Program-made: the position numbers and the translations under genes | Shown here: piece by piece, positions 1-9,212 of the stretch | Layout: each line of letters opens with the position of its first letter | Position numbering within the stretch: position 1 is the first letter of the stretch | Notes under the pieces: model-generated | Seen by the model: the letters and a program-made list of their open reading frames with translations, nothing else | Database searches by the model: none | What the model was told of the DNA's origin: nothing | Assembly (NCBI GenBank): GCA_963724625.1 | Contig: CAVRVO010000013.1 | Span: 496,001 to 560,000, forward strand | From: DATBVX01 sp963724625 | GTDB taxonomy: Bacteria; Pseudomonadota; Gammaproteobacteria; Steroidobacterales; Steroidobacteraceae | Length of the DNA stretch: 64,000 nt | Reading direction: 5' to 3'

Positions 1-105
1 GTTGTCTCACTATCGAGCACAACATGGCGTCGGAAATGAGGATTTGCTCACCCTGACTGACACTGGCATGACACGCCTCGAAACCGTGCCTCGTAGCATG
101 CACGC
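1..105. other. Upstream segment of the heme operon, no gene seen
   Basis: This is the stretch before the first heme gene. Reading frames cross it on both strands but none gives a recognisable protein. In the hemA frame a TAG at 94-96 closes the frame, so hemA cannot begin further upstream. I see no clear promoter; the operon promoter may lie here or before the window. Confidence 0.4.
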
Positions 106-1092
106 ATGGTTTTCGACCAGCTTCTCGTCGTTCACCAGCGCAAGCAGGGCAAGCCTGCGATCAGCGCCTTCGATGCATTTGGCGCGGATGACAGGCGCTT
201 CTGCATTGAGACCTGCCTGCGCCGCCTGCTGATTTCCCACGCTGCCAATTCAACTCTCACGAGCACGAGCCCCACGGAACCGAATGCCATCGAGTTCCTG
301 CGCGGCATCGATGCCTACGATTTGCTGTTGCGTATTGCGAGTGGCCTGGAAAGCGAAGTACCGGGTGAGTCAGAGGTCTTCGGTCAGTTCAAACAGAGCT
401 GGCAGGCGTTTCGCACCACGCATGCGGAAGGTTCGCGCAAGCTCGATCCGCTGATGCGCAAACTGTTCGAGGACGTGAAACATATCCGCTCACGTCACCT
501 CACAGGCTTGGGAGCCGCGACCTACGGGAGCCTGGTGCGCGCGCTACTTGGCGCGGACGCGGAACAGCCAACGCTCCTCATCGGTGCTGGCGAAATGGCT
601 GCTGCGATTCTGCCCTATCTCTCCGGTCGGCCCTTGTACATCGCGAATCGTACGCCCGAGCGCGCGACAGCTTTGCTGGCCGGGCTGCGCCGGCAGGCAG
701 ACCGTGCGGATCAGATTCAACTCATCGGCAGTGAGCTCGATGCCGAGCTCGCCGCCTGGCGCACGGCGACCAATGTCGTAGTGTGTGTTCCACCCAATCG
801 CGAGCGCGATCTCGCCCGGGTGCAGGCCTGGAAGGATCGCGATTCGAAAGCCGGACACCTTTTGCATCTCGGCAAACTGACCCCCGGCGATTCGTTGTGG
901 GCGCAGCTGGACCGATTTGCGACCCTCGCCGATCTCTTTGCCCTACAGTCCGCCAATTCGGAACGGCGGCGCGTTCAACTGCTTCAAGCCCGCAACGCAT
1001 GCCGTGAGCGCGCACAACTGCGCGGGCTCGGCGGCGGCGCCGGCGTCGCGCACGGTTGGGAAGACCTCTCGCTCTTCGCCCACAGTGCGTGA
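106..1092 (+). CDS. hemA: Atypical short glutamyl-tRNA reductase (HemA-like)
   Basis: Glutamyl-tRNA reductase makes glutamate-1-semialdehyde from Glu-tRNA with NADPH, the first committed step of C5 heme synthesis. The family signature for the catalytic/NADPH-domain junction is visible as LLRIASGLESEVPGESEVFG, followed by a Rossmann motif (LLIGAGEMA) and ANRTPERA. The active-site segment, normally S-T-C-N-R, reads ETCLRR, so the catalytic Cys is kept but the Asn is not. At 328 residues it is about 90 shorter than the usual ~420, lacking a normal C-terminal dimerisation domain and part of the N-terminal domain. ATG 106 is the first start after the in-frame TAG at 94-96. Its stop overlaps the start of hemC, and hemL, which uses its product, lies downstream in the same operon. 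Confidence 0.8.
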   Translation: MVFDQLLVVHQRKQGKPAISAFDAFGADDRRFCIETCLRRLLISHAANSTLTSTSPTEPNAIEFLRGIDAYDLLLRIASGLESEVPGESEVFGQFKQSWQAFRTTHAEGSRKLDPLMRKLFEDVKHIRSRHLTGLGAATYGSLVRALLGADAEQPTLLIGAGEMAAAILPYLSGRPLYIANRTPERATALLAGLRRQADRADQIQLIGSELDAELAAWRTATNVVVCVPPNRERDLARVQAWKDRDSKAGHLLHLGKLTPGDSLWAQLDRFATLADLFALQSANSERRRVQLLQARNACRERAQLRGLGGGAGVAHGWEDLSLFAHSA

Positions 1093-2663
1093 TGCCCCAG
1101 GGAGAGCTGCGCCTCGGTACCCGGCGATCGGCACTCGCGTGGGCGCAGAGCCTGTGGGTCGCTGAGCGCATCGAGGCACTCACATCCGGCACTCGCGTTG
1201 AACTGATCCCGATCGAGACTCGCGGCGATCGCATCACCGATCGGCCCTTGAGCCAGGTCGAGGGCAAGGAATTCTTCTCCGCAGAAATCGACGCCGCGCT
1301 ACTGTCAGGCGACGTCGACATCACCGTTCACTCGCTCAAGGATCTGAGTCTCGACCGACCGCCTGGCATCGAGCTCGCCGCGATTCCGCGACGGGAGAAT
1401 CCGCGTGACGTGATCGTTTTTCGTCACGACGTACCACAGCGCTTACTGTCTGGTCAGTCGCTGCGCATCGGCACGTCAGCGCCACGCCGTCTGGAGAACG
1501 TACCGCGATTTCTGGCTCAGGCACTCCCCGGCGATGGCAACGCCAAAGTCGAATGTGTCGAGATCCGTGGCAATGTCGACACGCGTCTTGGCCGCCTCCA
1601 TGAGCCCGAAGGCAGTGCGCGGCGCCTCGACGGAGTCGTGCTCGCACTCGCCGGTCTCATCAGGCTGTGGCGCGACGTCCGGGCTGAAGGTGGGCGCGAT
1701 CGGCTGAATCGATTGCTGCAAGACATTCGTTTCATGATTCTGCCGCTCACCCATTGCCCGTCTGCTCCGGGCCAGGGTGCGCTCGCCGTGGAGTGCCGCA
1801 GTGACGCCGCTGACGTGCGCGCAACACTCGCGCTTCTCAACGATGCGACGAGCACGCGGCTGGTAAAGGTCGAGCGCGAAGTGCTCGCGGAGTTCGGCGG
1901 CGGCTGTCACCAGCGGTTCGGCGCAACCTGCATCGAGCATCCCGCGTTCGGTTCCCTGCTCTACGTGCGTGGCACTGCCGATGATGGCAGGCCACTCGAT
2001 CGGGTGACATGGCTCGGAATGCCGGATTCGCCGCAGAAGCCAGTCCATTCATGGGATGGCTTTATCGCCCGGGAATCGAGCGATGTTCCTGCGCCTGAAG
2101 CATCGCGAGCGGTTGAAAGCGCGTTTCGTGACAGCACTGCCCCAGTCTTCGTCGCCCATAGCCGCGCTCTGCCGAAACACGCGGCGACACGCTTGGGGAA
2201 CCATCGCGTGTGGACTTCCGGTACTCCCAGCTGGTGGCGCCTCGCACGCCTCGGTGTTTGGGTTGAGGGCTGCGCAGAGGGTCTCGGTTATGAGTGGATC
2301 GACTCCACGCTTGCCGAGCCAGTGCTCGGCCTGCCGCCCCTGGCGCAATGGCAGATCCTGAGCCACGCGGCCGCTGCCGATCATTGGCCTGCCGGCGAAG
2401 TCATCGGCACCTATCACCTGCCCGAGGTGAGCTCACAGGCGATCCCCAACCCGGCGGCGGTCACCCACGTGTACTGGGCGAGCGGCACGCAGTTCAGTCA
2501 GCTCTGGTCACACTTGCCCGCCTCGGTTCATCATGCCTGCGGCCCTGGCAAGACCGCACAGGTGATCCGTGCCGCCGGGATCAGCAACCTGACAGTTTTT
2601 CCTTCCGTTCACGAGTGGCGACGATGGTTACAGATCGAACCCGCGAAGCACGCTACGGACTGA
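1092..2663 (+). CDS. hemC: Hydroxymethylbilane synthase fused to a uroporphyrinogen-III synthase-like domain
   Basis: Residues 1 to about 300 are porphobilinogen deaminase, which joins four porphobilinogens into hydroxymethylbilane. Visible are the catalytic Asp84 in VHSLKDL, the substrate-binding GTSAPRRLENV and GNVDTRL, and dipyrromethane-cofactor Cys272 in FGGGCHQRFG. The protein is 523 residues instead of about 310. The remaining C-terminal ~180 residues look like a divergent HemD: a segment THVYWASGTQFSQLW, then ACGPGKTAQVIRAAGISNL and a final helix, matching the last third of uroporphyrinogen-III synthases. No separate hemD is seen in the window, so this is read as a HemC-HemD fusion. 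The start is ATG 1092, overlapping the hemA stop as TGATG. The HemD part is less certain than the HemC part. Confidence 0.85.
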   Translation: MPQGELRLGTRRSALAWAQSLWVAERIEALTSGTRVELIPIETRGDRITDRPLSQVEGKEFFSAEIDAALLSGDVDITVHSLKDLSLDRPPGIELAAIPRRENPRDVIVFRHDVPQRLLSGQSLRIGTSAPRRLENVPRFLAQALPGDGNAKVECVEIRGNVDTRLGRLHEPEGSARRLDGVVLALAGLIRLWRDVRAEGGRDRLNRLLQDIRFMILPLTHCPSAPGQGALAVECRSDAADVRATLALLNDATSTRLVKVEREVLAEFGGGCHQRFGATCIEHPAFGSLLYVRGTADDGRPLDRVTWLGMPDSPQKPVHSWDGFIARESSDVPAPEASRAVESAFRDSTAPVFVAHSRALPKHAATRLGNHRVWTSGTPSWWRLARLGVWVEGCAEGLGYEWIDSTLAEPVLGLPPLAQWQILSHAAAADHWPAGEVIGTYHLPEVSSQAIPNPAAVTHVYWASGTQFSQLWSHLPASVHHACGPGKTAQVIRAAGISNLTVFPSVHEWRRWLQIEPAKHATD

Positions 2664-3625
2664 CCCTCAGGCGCCTGCGCCAGGATCGGCATATTCGCGA
2701 GCTGACGCGCGAGGTGCGCGTGTCCGCGACCCAGCTCATCCAGCCGCATTTCGTGGTCGAAGGGTTGCGAGGTCGCGAAGCGGTGCCCGGCCTGCCTGGC
2801 GTGCACCGTGATACTCCCGACAGCCTCCTCAAGCAGGTCGACCAGGACCTCGAAGCTGGCACCGATAAGCTCCTGCTCTTTGGTGTGCCGGGCGAGAAGC
2901 GGGATGTGGATATTCGCTTCGACTTCACCGCGCGCCAGATCGAAGCCCTGCGCAAACGCTTCGGTGACGACCTGTGGATTGCCGTTGACGTGTGCCTGTG
3001 CTCCTTCACTACGCATGGCCACTGCGGTGTTCTCAATCGCGAGCAGGATCATGTGATCAACGATGCGAGCGTTGAACAACTGGCACGCGCGTCGCTCGAG
3101 TATGCGCAGGCCGGCGCCAATTGCGTCGCGCCGAGCGACATGATGGACGGACGCGTGGCTGCAATTCGCCAGGCACTCGATAGCGGCGGCTGCGAACGCA
3201 CGCTTCTGATGAGCTATTCGGCCAAGTTTCACTCGCGCTTCTACGGTCCGTTCCGGGAAGCGGCCGATTCAGCACCGCGCGCAGCGCTCAAGGACCGTGC
3301 GAGCTATCAGATCGATCCGGCGCGGGCGGACGATGCGTACCTCAGCTCACAGCGGGACGCGGATGAAGGCGCGGACATCCTGATGGTCAAACCCGGCCTG
3401 CCCTACCTCGATATTCTGAAAGATCTGTCGACGCGCATTCCGCGACCCTGGGCTGTCTACGAGGTGAGCGGTGAGTACGGCGCGTTCGAGGCCCTGGCGT
3501 CGCAGCAGCTCATGGATGGCCCCAATGCTCATGTCGAGTGCTGGACCGCGTTCGTGCGTGCCGGGGCTTCGATGATCATCACTTACGGCGCTCGTCACGC
3601 GCGCCGCTGGCTGACCGGCGTATGA
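2624..3625 (+). CDS. hemB: Delta-aminolevulinic acid dehydratase (porphobilinogen synthase)
   Basis: Condenses two 5-aminolevulinates into porphobilinogen. The two Schiff-base lysines are visible in SYSAKFHSRFYGPFREA (Lys201) and ILMVKPGLPYLD (Lys256). The metal segment DVCLCSFTTHGHCG keeps all three cysteines (124, 126, 134), so this is a zinc-type enzyme rather than the Mg/Asp type found in many bacteria. With the ATG at 2624 the length is 333 residues, normal for the family; a GTG three codons upstream (2615) is an alternative. The start lies inside the 3' end of hemC and the stop overlaps the hemL start as ATGA, indicating translational coupling. Confidence 0.96.
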   Translation: MVTDRTREARYGLTLRRLRQDRHIRELTREVRVSATQLIQPHFVVEGLRGREAVPGLPGVHRDTPDSLLKQVDQDLEAGTDKLLLFGVPGEKRDVDIRFDFTARQIEALRKRFGDDLWIAVDVCLCSFTTHGHCGVLNREQDHVINDASVEQLARASLEYAQAGANCVAPSDMMDGRVAAIRQALDSGGCERTLLMSYSAKFHSRFYGPFREAADSAPRAALKDRASYQIDPARADDAYLSSQRDADEGADILMVKPGLPYLDILKDLSTRIPRPWAVYEVSGEYGAFEALASQQLMDGPNAHVECWTAFVRAGASMIITYGARHARRWLTGV

Positions 3626-4929
3626 AGTCGGAGCGCTCCTCCGCCCTTTTTGAACGCGCGCGCCGAGTCACTCCGGGTGGCGTGCATTCGCCGGTACGCG
3701 CCTTTCGTGGCGTTGGCGGCGTCCCGCGTTTCATCCGTGAAGCGACGGGAAGCCGCCTGATCGATGTCGACGGCAACATCTACATCGATTTCTGCATGTC
3801 GTGGGGCCCGTTGATTTTCGGCCACCAGGATCCGGACGTGCGCGCTGCAGTCGAATCAGCAATGAGCCGTGGCTGGTCCTATGGCGCAGCTGAAGCGGGC
3901 TCCCTGGAGCTCGCGGAGTGGATCTGCCGGCGTCTTCCCTGGGTCGAGCAGATTCGTTTCGTCAATTCCGGCACCGAGGCCGTGATGTCAGCGCTGCGCC
4001 TGGCGCGCGCCGCCACCGGCCGTGCACGCATTCTGAAGTTTCATGGCTGCTATCACGGTCATGTCGACTCGATGCTCGTCAAGGCAGGCTCGGGGCTCGC
4101 GGAAGCCTCGAGCCCCGACAGCGCAGGCGTAAGTGAGGAAACCGCAGCGAACACCCTCGTCGTGCCACTCGATGATTCCACTGCCTTGCGCGAGGCGTTC
4201 GCGCTGCACGGCCAAGGGATCGCTGCGGTGATCATCGAGCCTCTCCCGGCGAACTATGGATTGCTGCCACAGCGCCCCGAGTTTCTGCACGAGCTGGTGC
4301 AGCTCGCGCGCGCGAATGGCGCGTTGGTGATTTTCGACGAGGTGATCAGCGGTTTTCGCGTCGCATTGGGCGGGATGGCGGAACGGCTCGGCGTGAAGCC
4401 GGATCTCGTGACCTATGGCAAAGTGATCGGTGGAGGCTTTCCGGTTGGTGCCTTCGGAGGCCGGCGCGATCTGATGGAACAGATTGCGCCCGTCGGGCCG
4501 GTTTACCAGGCTGGGACATTGAGTGCGAATCCCGTCGCGATGGCCGCCGGCCTCGCGACACTGAGCAAGCTTCAGTCCAATTCGCCCTACCCGGTACTCG
4601 AGCGTCGCGGGGCGGAACTCGCCGAGGCCTTGCAATCCGCGATCGCGAATGCAGGAGAGGAACTGCAAGTGCAGCGTGACGGATCGCTGTTCTGGCTGGC
4701 AGCCGGCAAGCTGAGTCCGCCAGGCACGCTGGTGCGTTGTGTTGAATCCATTCCCGGCGCACAACGCGAACGGTTCGCGACCTTGTTTCACGCGCTGCTC
4801 GAGCGTGGTATTTACCTCGCGCCCAGCGGTTTCGAGGTCGGCTTCCTCTCCACGGCGCACACCCACGCGGATCTCGATCAGTTCGTCTCCGCTTTCGAAG
4901 CGGCCCTCGCCGCGCGCTCCGCTGCGTAA
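3622..4929 (+). CDS. hemL: Glutamate-1-semialdehyde 2,1-aminomutase
   Basis: PLP enzyme that isomerises glutamate-1-semialdehyde to 5-aminolevulinate, completing the C5 route begun by HemA. The N-terminal signature ARRVTPGGVHSPVRAF, the PLP-phosphate region NSGTEAVMSALRLAR, the Asp in LVIFDEVISGFR and the PLP-binding Lys267 in TYGKVIGGGFPVGAFGG are all present. The length of 435 residues is standard. ATG 3622 overlaps the hemB stop (ATGA). The gene is followed after 8 bp by a histidine kinase gene, so the signalling pair and the heme genes appear to share a transcript. Confidence 0.97.
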   Translation: MKSERSSALFERARRVTPGGVHSPVRAFRGVGGVPRFIREATGSRLIDVDGNIYIDFCMSWGPLIFGHQDPDVRAAVESAMSRGWSYGAAEAGSLELAEWICRRLPWVEQIRFVNSGTEAVMSALRLARAATGRARILKFHGCYHGHVDSMLVKAGSGLAEASSPDSAGVSEETAANTLVVPLDDSTALREAFALHGQGIAAVIIEPLPANYGLLPQRPEFLHELVQLARANGALVIFDEVISGFRVALGGMAERLGVKPDLVTYGKVIGGGFPVGAFGGRRDLMEQIAPVGPVYQAGTLSANPVAMAAGLATLSKLQSNSPYPVLERRGAELAEALQSAIANAGEELQVQRDGSLFWLAAGKLSPPGTLVRCVESIPGAQRERFATLFHALLERGIYLAPSGFEVGFLSTAHTHADLDQFVSAFEAALAARSAA

Positions 4930-4937
4930 GGCCAGCG

Positions 4938-5891
4938 ATGAGCGCGAAAATCATCACGGCCCGGCGAGGTTTGCGCTGGCTCCTGCTGGTTGCAACGCTC
5001 TGGCTGTTGCTCCTGTTCGCGTTGATGGTCTGGTGGGGCTGGGTCGTGCATCGACAGGCGGTCAAGATCGAAGAACTGCAGCAACTCGTCGGTCAAAACA
5101 GTTCGTCCGCTCATGAGCAGTGGCAAGTGACCCAGCGCATGCTGGTGTGGGAAGGCGGGACACTGCTCGTGCTCCTGACGGGACTGTCTGTGTCGCTCCT
5201 GTGGCTGTACCTGCGCGATCAGCGCCGCACCCGTGCTTCGCAGGCATTCTTTGCCTCGGTTACCCATGAGTTACGTACGCCACTGACCAGCATCCGCCTG
5301 CAGGCCGAATCGCTGGCTGACGCGGGCTCGGCGAGCCCGTTGATTCACCGACTTCTGGAGGACACGAGCCGTCTCGAGGCCCAGGTGGAGAGGACGCTCG
5401 AGCTTGCGCGCCTCGAGGGGGGTGGCGCGCTCGATCTGCAGCCACTGCCGATCCGTGCGTGGCTCGAGCGCCAGGTTGAAGGCGTGAAAGCGGAAGGCAG
5501 CCCGCTCGATGTCGACCTGGAGCGGGCGGGCGAGCCGGATGACACGCTCGTGCTCGCTGACCGGAATGCGCTCAAGGTGATCGTGCGCAACCTGGTCGAG
5601 AACACGCTGCGCCACGGCCAGGCGACGCCGGCCCGAGCGCGCATCGCCATTGCGAGCGAGCCGGCCACCGTGACGGTCAGTTTTGCGGATCAGGGGCGCG
5701 GATTCAGCGGCGACACGCTGCGGCTTGGCACGCTGTTTTTTCGGGGCGACCGTTCCCAGGGCGCGGGCGTCGGCCTGTATCTCATTCGCATGCTGATGCG
5801 ACGCATGGGCGGCGATGCGACCTACAATTCCCGCGCCGGCGCCGGCTTCGAGACCCGATTGATCTTCCGCCGCGCAGAGGAGCTGGGATGA
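4938..5891 (+). CDS. Membrane sensor histidine kinase inside the heme operon
   Basis: A 317-residue two-component sensor kinase. Two hydrophobic segments (about residues 13-37 and 69-92) enclose a small periplasmic or membrane-edge loop of only about 30 residues. A HisKA dimerisation domain follows, with the phospho-acceptor His110 in SVTHELRTPLTSI, then an HATPase_c domain with the N box NLVENTLRHG, G1 DQGRGFSG and G2 GAGVGLYLI. There is no HAMP or PAS domain, so the signal is probably sensed in the membrane or by the short loop. Its stop overlaps the start of the response regulator (ATGA). What it senses is unknown; the location points to heme, tetrapyrrole intermediates, redox state or oxygen (inference). 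Confidence 0.93.
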   Translation: MSAKIITARRGLRWLLLVATLWLLLLFALMVWWGWVVHRQAVKIEELQQLVGQNSSSAHEQWQVTQRMLVWEGGTLLVLLTGLSVSLLWLYLRDQRRTRASQAFFASVTHELRTPLTSIRLQAESLADAGSASPLIHRLLEDTSRLEAQVERTLELARLEGGGALDLQPLPIRAWLERQVEGVKAEGSPLDVDLERAGEPDDTLVLADRNALKVIVRNLVENTLRHGQATPARARIAIASEPATVTVSFADQGRGFSGDTLRLGTLFFRGDRSQGAGVGLYLIRMLMRRMGGDATYNSRAGAGFETRLIFRRAEELG

Positions 5892-6613
5892 GCACCCCGG
5901 CCCGCATCCTGGTGGTCGAGGACGAACCGAACGTCGGTCGCACGCTGACCGAGCGCCTCACTGCCGAGGGCCATAGCATCGAGTGGGCACATAACGCAGG
6001 CGAAGCACTCAATGCGAGCGCCGGCCCGCCCTTCGATCTGGCGCTCCTCGACGTCGGGCTGCCCGATCAGTCCGGCTTTGACCTCGCCGCGACTTTACGC
6101 AAGCGTCATCCCAAGACGGCCATCGTGTTCCTCACGGCGTTCGGCACGCCCGACGACCGCGTGCGCGGCCTGGAGCTCGGCGCCGAGGATTACATCGTCA
6201 AGCCGTTTCACTACAAGGAGCTGTTGTTGCGCATCGAGAATGCGCTACGGCGCGCCAGGCTCCTGGCGAGCACGGAAACGAAATACGAACAGCCGTTGCT
6301 GGTCGGGCGGGCGCGCATCGATCTGAACCGCATGGAGGCTTCGGTAGGCGACGAAAAGGTATCGCTCACTCATAAGGAGTGTGCCGTGCTCACGTTGCTG
6401 CTCGAGAAGCAAGGTGCAGTGCTCGCGCGGGACGAAATCCTGGATCGCGCCTGGGCACCAGACGAATTCCCAACGCCGCGCACCGTCGACAATTTCATTG
6501 TGCGGCTGCGACGCTTGATCGAGCCTGACCCAGCCGCGCCGCAGGTGATTCGTAGTGTCCGTGGCGTTGGCTATCAGCTTGACACCGCAGCCGTGCGCGA
6601 GGCGCCCCAGTGA
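5888..6613 (+). CDS. OmpR/PhoB-family response regulator
   Basis: A 241-residue regulator with a receiver domain (residues about 6-120) and a C-terminal winged helix DNA-binding domain (about 140-235). The acidic pocket is VVEDEPN, the phospho-acceptor is Asp55 in LALLDVGLPDQSG, the switch Thr lies in FLTAF, and the conserved Lys105 is in YIVKPF. The wHTH recognition region reads RTVDNFIVRLRRLIEPD. It is coupled to the kinase upstream (ATGA) and to hemE downstream (GTGA). The simplest inference is cognate pairing with that kinase and control of heme synthesis or a heme-dependent function; no binding sites were identified. Confidence 0.95.
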   Translation: MSTPARILVVEDEPNVGRTLTERLTAEGHSIEWAHNAGEALNASAGPPFDLALLDVGLPDQSGFDLAATLRKRHPKTAIVFLTAFGTPDDRVRGLELGAEDYIVKPFHYKELLLRIENALRRARLLASTETKYEQPLLVGRARIDLNRMEASVGDEKVSLTHKECAVLTLLLEKQGAVLARDEILDRAWAPDEFPTPRTVDNFIVRLRRLIEPDPAAPQVIRSVRGVGYQLDTAAVREAPQ

Positions 6614-7650
6614 AGAACCTGTTCCAGTCGGCAATCGAGCGGAGCAACACATCGCGCCCCCCGGTATGGCTCATGCGCCAGGCGGGTCGCTATCACAATC
6701 ACTACCGCCAGTTGCGCGCACGTCATTCCTTCGAAGACCTGTGCAAGGACACGACGCTCGCCACTGAGGTGACGCTCGGCCCGATCAAAGATTTCGATTT
6801 CGACGCAGCAATCCTGTTCTCGGATTTGCTGTTCCCGCTTGAAGCGCTCGGCATGCCCTTGAGTTACGAGCCGGCACCGAAGCTCGGCTGGCACGTGCGC
6901 GAACCGGAAGATGTACAACGCCTGACGCTCACCGACGAGAGCATTGCGATGCTGGAATTTCAGGGATCAGCGTTGCGAGCGATTCGCGAGCGGTTGCCGA
7001 GCAGCAAGGGGCTGCTGGGATTCGTCGGCGGGCCGCTCACTCTGTTCTTCTACGCCGCCGCTGGCTCTCATCAGGGGGATCTCGGCATTGCGCACGCCGG
7101 CCTCGCGGACGGTCGCTACGCGGGTTTTTGCGAGAAGCTCCTCCCCTTGCTGGCCGAGAACATTCTGCTCCAGTGGCGGGCTGGAGCAGACTGCGTCGCG
7201 GTGCTCGACACCTGCGCGGGTGAACTCGGCCCACAGGCCTTTGATCGCTGGGTCGTTCCCCAACTGCGAGCCGTGGTGGAGGAAGTGCGGCGTCAGTGCC
7301 CCGAGGTGCGGATTCTCTATTACTCCAAGGGTACCGACGCCGGGCACTGGCGGATGCTTGCCGACATCAGGATCGATGGCCTGGGCGTCGACTGGAAGAC
7401 TCCGCTTGCAAAGGTACTCGATGAATTCGGCGCCCGCTGGGCGATCCAGGGCAACCTCGATCCGCATGCCCTGCTCCTGCCCGAAGCGGATTTCCTGCGC
7501 AGCGTGGAGCGTTTCTTTGCACCGATCGCGGCCCTGCCGCCGGTGAAGCGCCGCGGTTGGATCTGCGGGCTGGGACACGGCGTGCTTCCCGAAACCCCCG
7601 AGAATCACGTGCGCCTCTTCATGGACCTGCAACACGAACTGTTCACGTGA
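6610..7650 (+). CDS. hemE: Uroporphyrinogen decarboxylase
   Basis: Decarboxylates the four acetate side chains of uroporphyrinogen III to give coproporphyrinogen III. The family signature RPPVWLMRQAGRY (Arg23, Arg27) and the catalytic Asp72 in ILFSDLLFPLEALG are intact, as is the C-terminal GWICGLGHGVLPETPENHV. The 346-residue length is normal. The start is GTG 6610, overlapping the stop of the response regulator; the stop in turn overlaps a GTG start for hemN. No clear Shine-Dalgarno sequence precedes it, consistent with coupled translation. Confidence 0.96.
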   Translation: MKNLFQSAIERSNTSRPPVWLMRQAGRYHNHYRQLRARHSFEDLCKDTTLATEVTLGPIKDFDFDAAILFSDLLFPLEALGMPLSYEPAPKLGWHVREPEDVQRLTLTDESIAMLEFQGSALRAIRERLPSSKGLLGFVGGPLTLFFYAAAGSHQGDLGIAHAGLADGRYAGFCEKLLPLLAENILLQWRAGADCVAVLDTCAGELGPQAFDRWVVPQLRAVVEEVRRQCPEVRILYYSKGTDAGHWRMLADIRIDGLGVDWKTPLAKVLDEFGARWAIQGNLDPHALLLPEADFLRSVERFFAPIAALPPVKRRGWICGLGHGVLPETPENHVRLFMDLQHELFT

Positions 7651-9015
7651 ATCACGACTTCTCCGCACTGCTGGCCAAGTACAACGTTCCGAGCCCGCGC
7701 TACACGAGCTACCCGACGGTTCCATACTGGGAGAGCACCCCGTCGCAGGGGCAATGGATCGATGCGCTTACGAACCGCCGCGCGCGATCCGCAGCATCCT
7801 GGAGCGGCAGTTTACGTGCATATCCCCTTCTGCCGCTCGCTCTGCACTTACTGCGGCTGCAATGTGCGCATTACACGCAACCGCGCAATTGCCAGACCAT
7901 ACCTCGAAACGGTGTTGAGCGAATGGCGTCTGTACCAGCAGCTCATCGGTGTCGAAAAGCTTGAGGTCGCCGACATTCACCTGGGCGGCGGGACGCCCAC
8001 ATTCCTCGATCCCGAGGAACTGAGCTTCCTCATGGAAGGGCTTCTGGCGAGAAGCTCACTGGTCGCCGATGCCGAATTCTCCGTCGAGGCGGACCCTCGC
8101 GTCACGACGCCGGAGCAGCTCGCGACACTGCGCGCCGCCGGCTTTCGCCGCCTCAGCCTGGGCATTCAGGATTTCGATCCGCGTGTGCAGGACATCGTGA
8201 ATCGGGTGCAAAGCGAAGAACAAGTCCGGCTGCTGACGGAACGCGCGCGCGAGCTCGGCTTTACCAGTATCAACTACGACCTCATCTACGGACTGCCGCT
8301 GCAGACGCTGGCGTCGATCGACCAGACGCTTGGCGCTGTCACGCGGTTGCGCCCTGACCGGATCGCCTTTTATGCCTATGCGCATGTGCCGTGGATCAAG
8401 CCCAGCCAGCGTCGCTTCACCGAGTCGGACCTGCCGCAGGGCAATGCCAAGCGCGCCCTGTATGAACGCGGCCGGGAGATCCTGGAGAGCACTGGCTATC
8501 AGGAAATCGGCATGGATCACTTCGCGCTCGAAAGCGACTCACTATCACAAGCCGTGCGTACCTCGACTCTGCATCGCAACTTCATGGGTTACACCTCACG
8601 ACACGTCGCGCCGCTGATCGGCCTGGGCGTTTCGGCGATCGGCGACGCCTGGACCGCATTCGTGCAGAACGAGAAAACGATCGAGCCCTACCAGGAACGG
8701 ATCCGCCGCGGCGAGTTGCCCATTCTGCGCGGGCACCTGCTGGACGCCGAAGACCTGGTGCTGCGCCGGCTGATCCTCGAACTGATGACCCGCTTTCGTA
8801 CTCGTTGGGATGGACTCACAGCAGGTTACGAGCATCTGCGCTCCGTTCCAGATCGCTTGCGCGAACTCGTGAGCGATGAGCTCGTGACGCTGGACGCGGA
8901 GAGTTGCGCAGTAACGGAACGCGGCCGTGCCTTCATCCGCAATGTATGCATGGCGTTCGATGCGCGTCTCGCACGCAGAGCTCCGGAGGCGCAACTCTTC
9001 AGCGCAACGGTGTGA
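7647..9015 (+). pseudogene. hemN: Oxygen-independent coproporphyrinogen III dehydrogenase, single-base frameshift near 7,770-7,790
   Basis: HemN is a radical-SAM enzyme converting coproporphyrinogen III to protoporphyrinogen IX without oxygen. The N-terminus (ALLAKYNVPSPRYTSYPTVP) is encoded from GTG 7647, overlapping the hemE stop. The rest, starting with the 4Fe-4S/SAM motif HIPFCRSLCTYCGCN and continuing through GGGTPT, LSLGIQDF, NYDLIYGLP and GMDHFA to the terminus, lies in the next frame. The region 7647-9015 is 1,369 nt, one more than a multiple of three, so one extra base (in the GC-rich stretch around 7,765-7,795) separates two otherwise intact halves. Repaired, the protein would be about 455 residues, normal for HemN. 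The flawless remainder favours a sequencing error or very recent mutation. Confidence 0.9.
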
Positions 9016-9212
9016 GAAGAAGCAAAGTCTGACGTCGGGACACGGCGACAACGCTGTCAACATCAAATCAAAGCGTTATCCGATTTGCGACCTGCTCATG
9101 TCGGAATCGGGCGACAACCGTCCTACGAGAGACTCTCTCCGGCTGAATGCTGCGCACGTCGCTCCGACACGAACTCAATGAGTTGGACGCGAAACCTCGA
9201 TTGAAAAATTTA

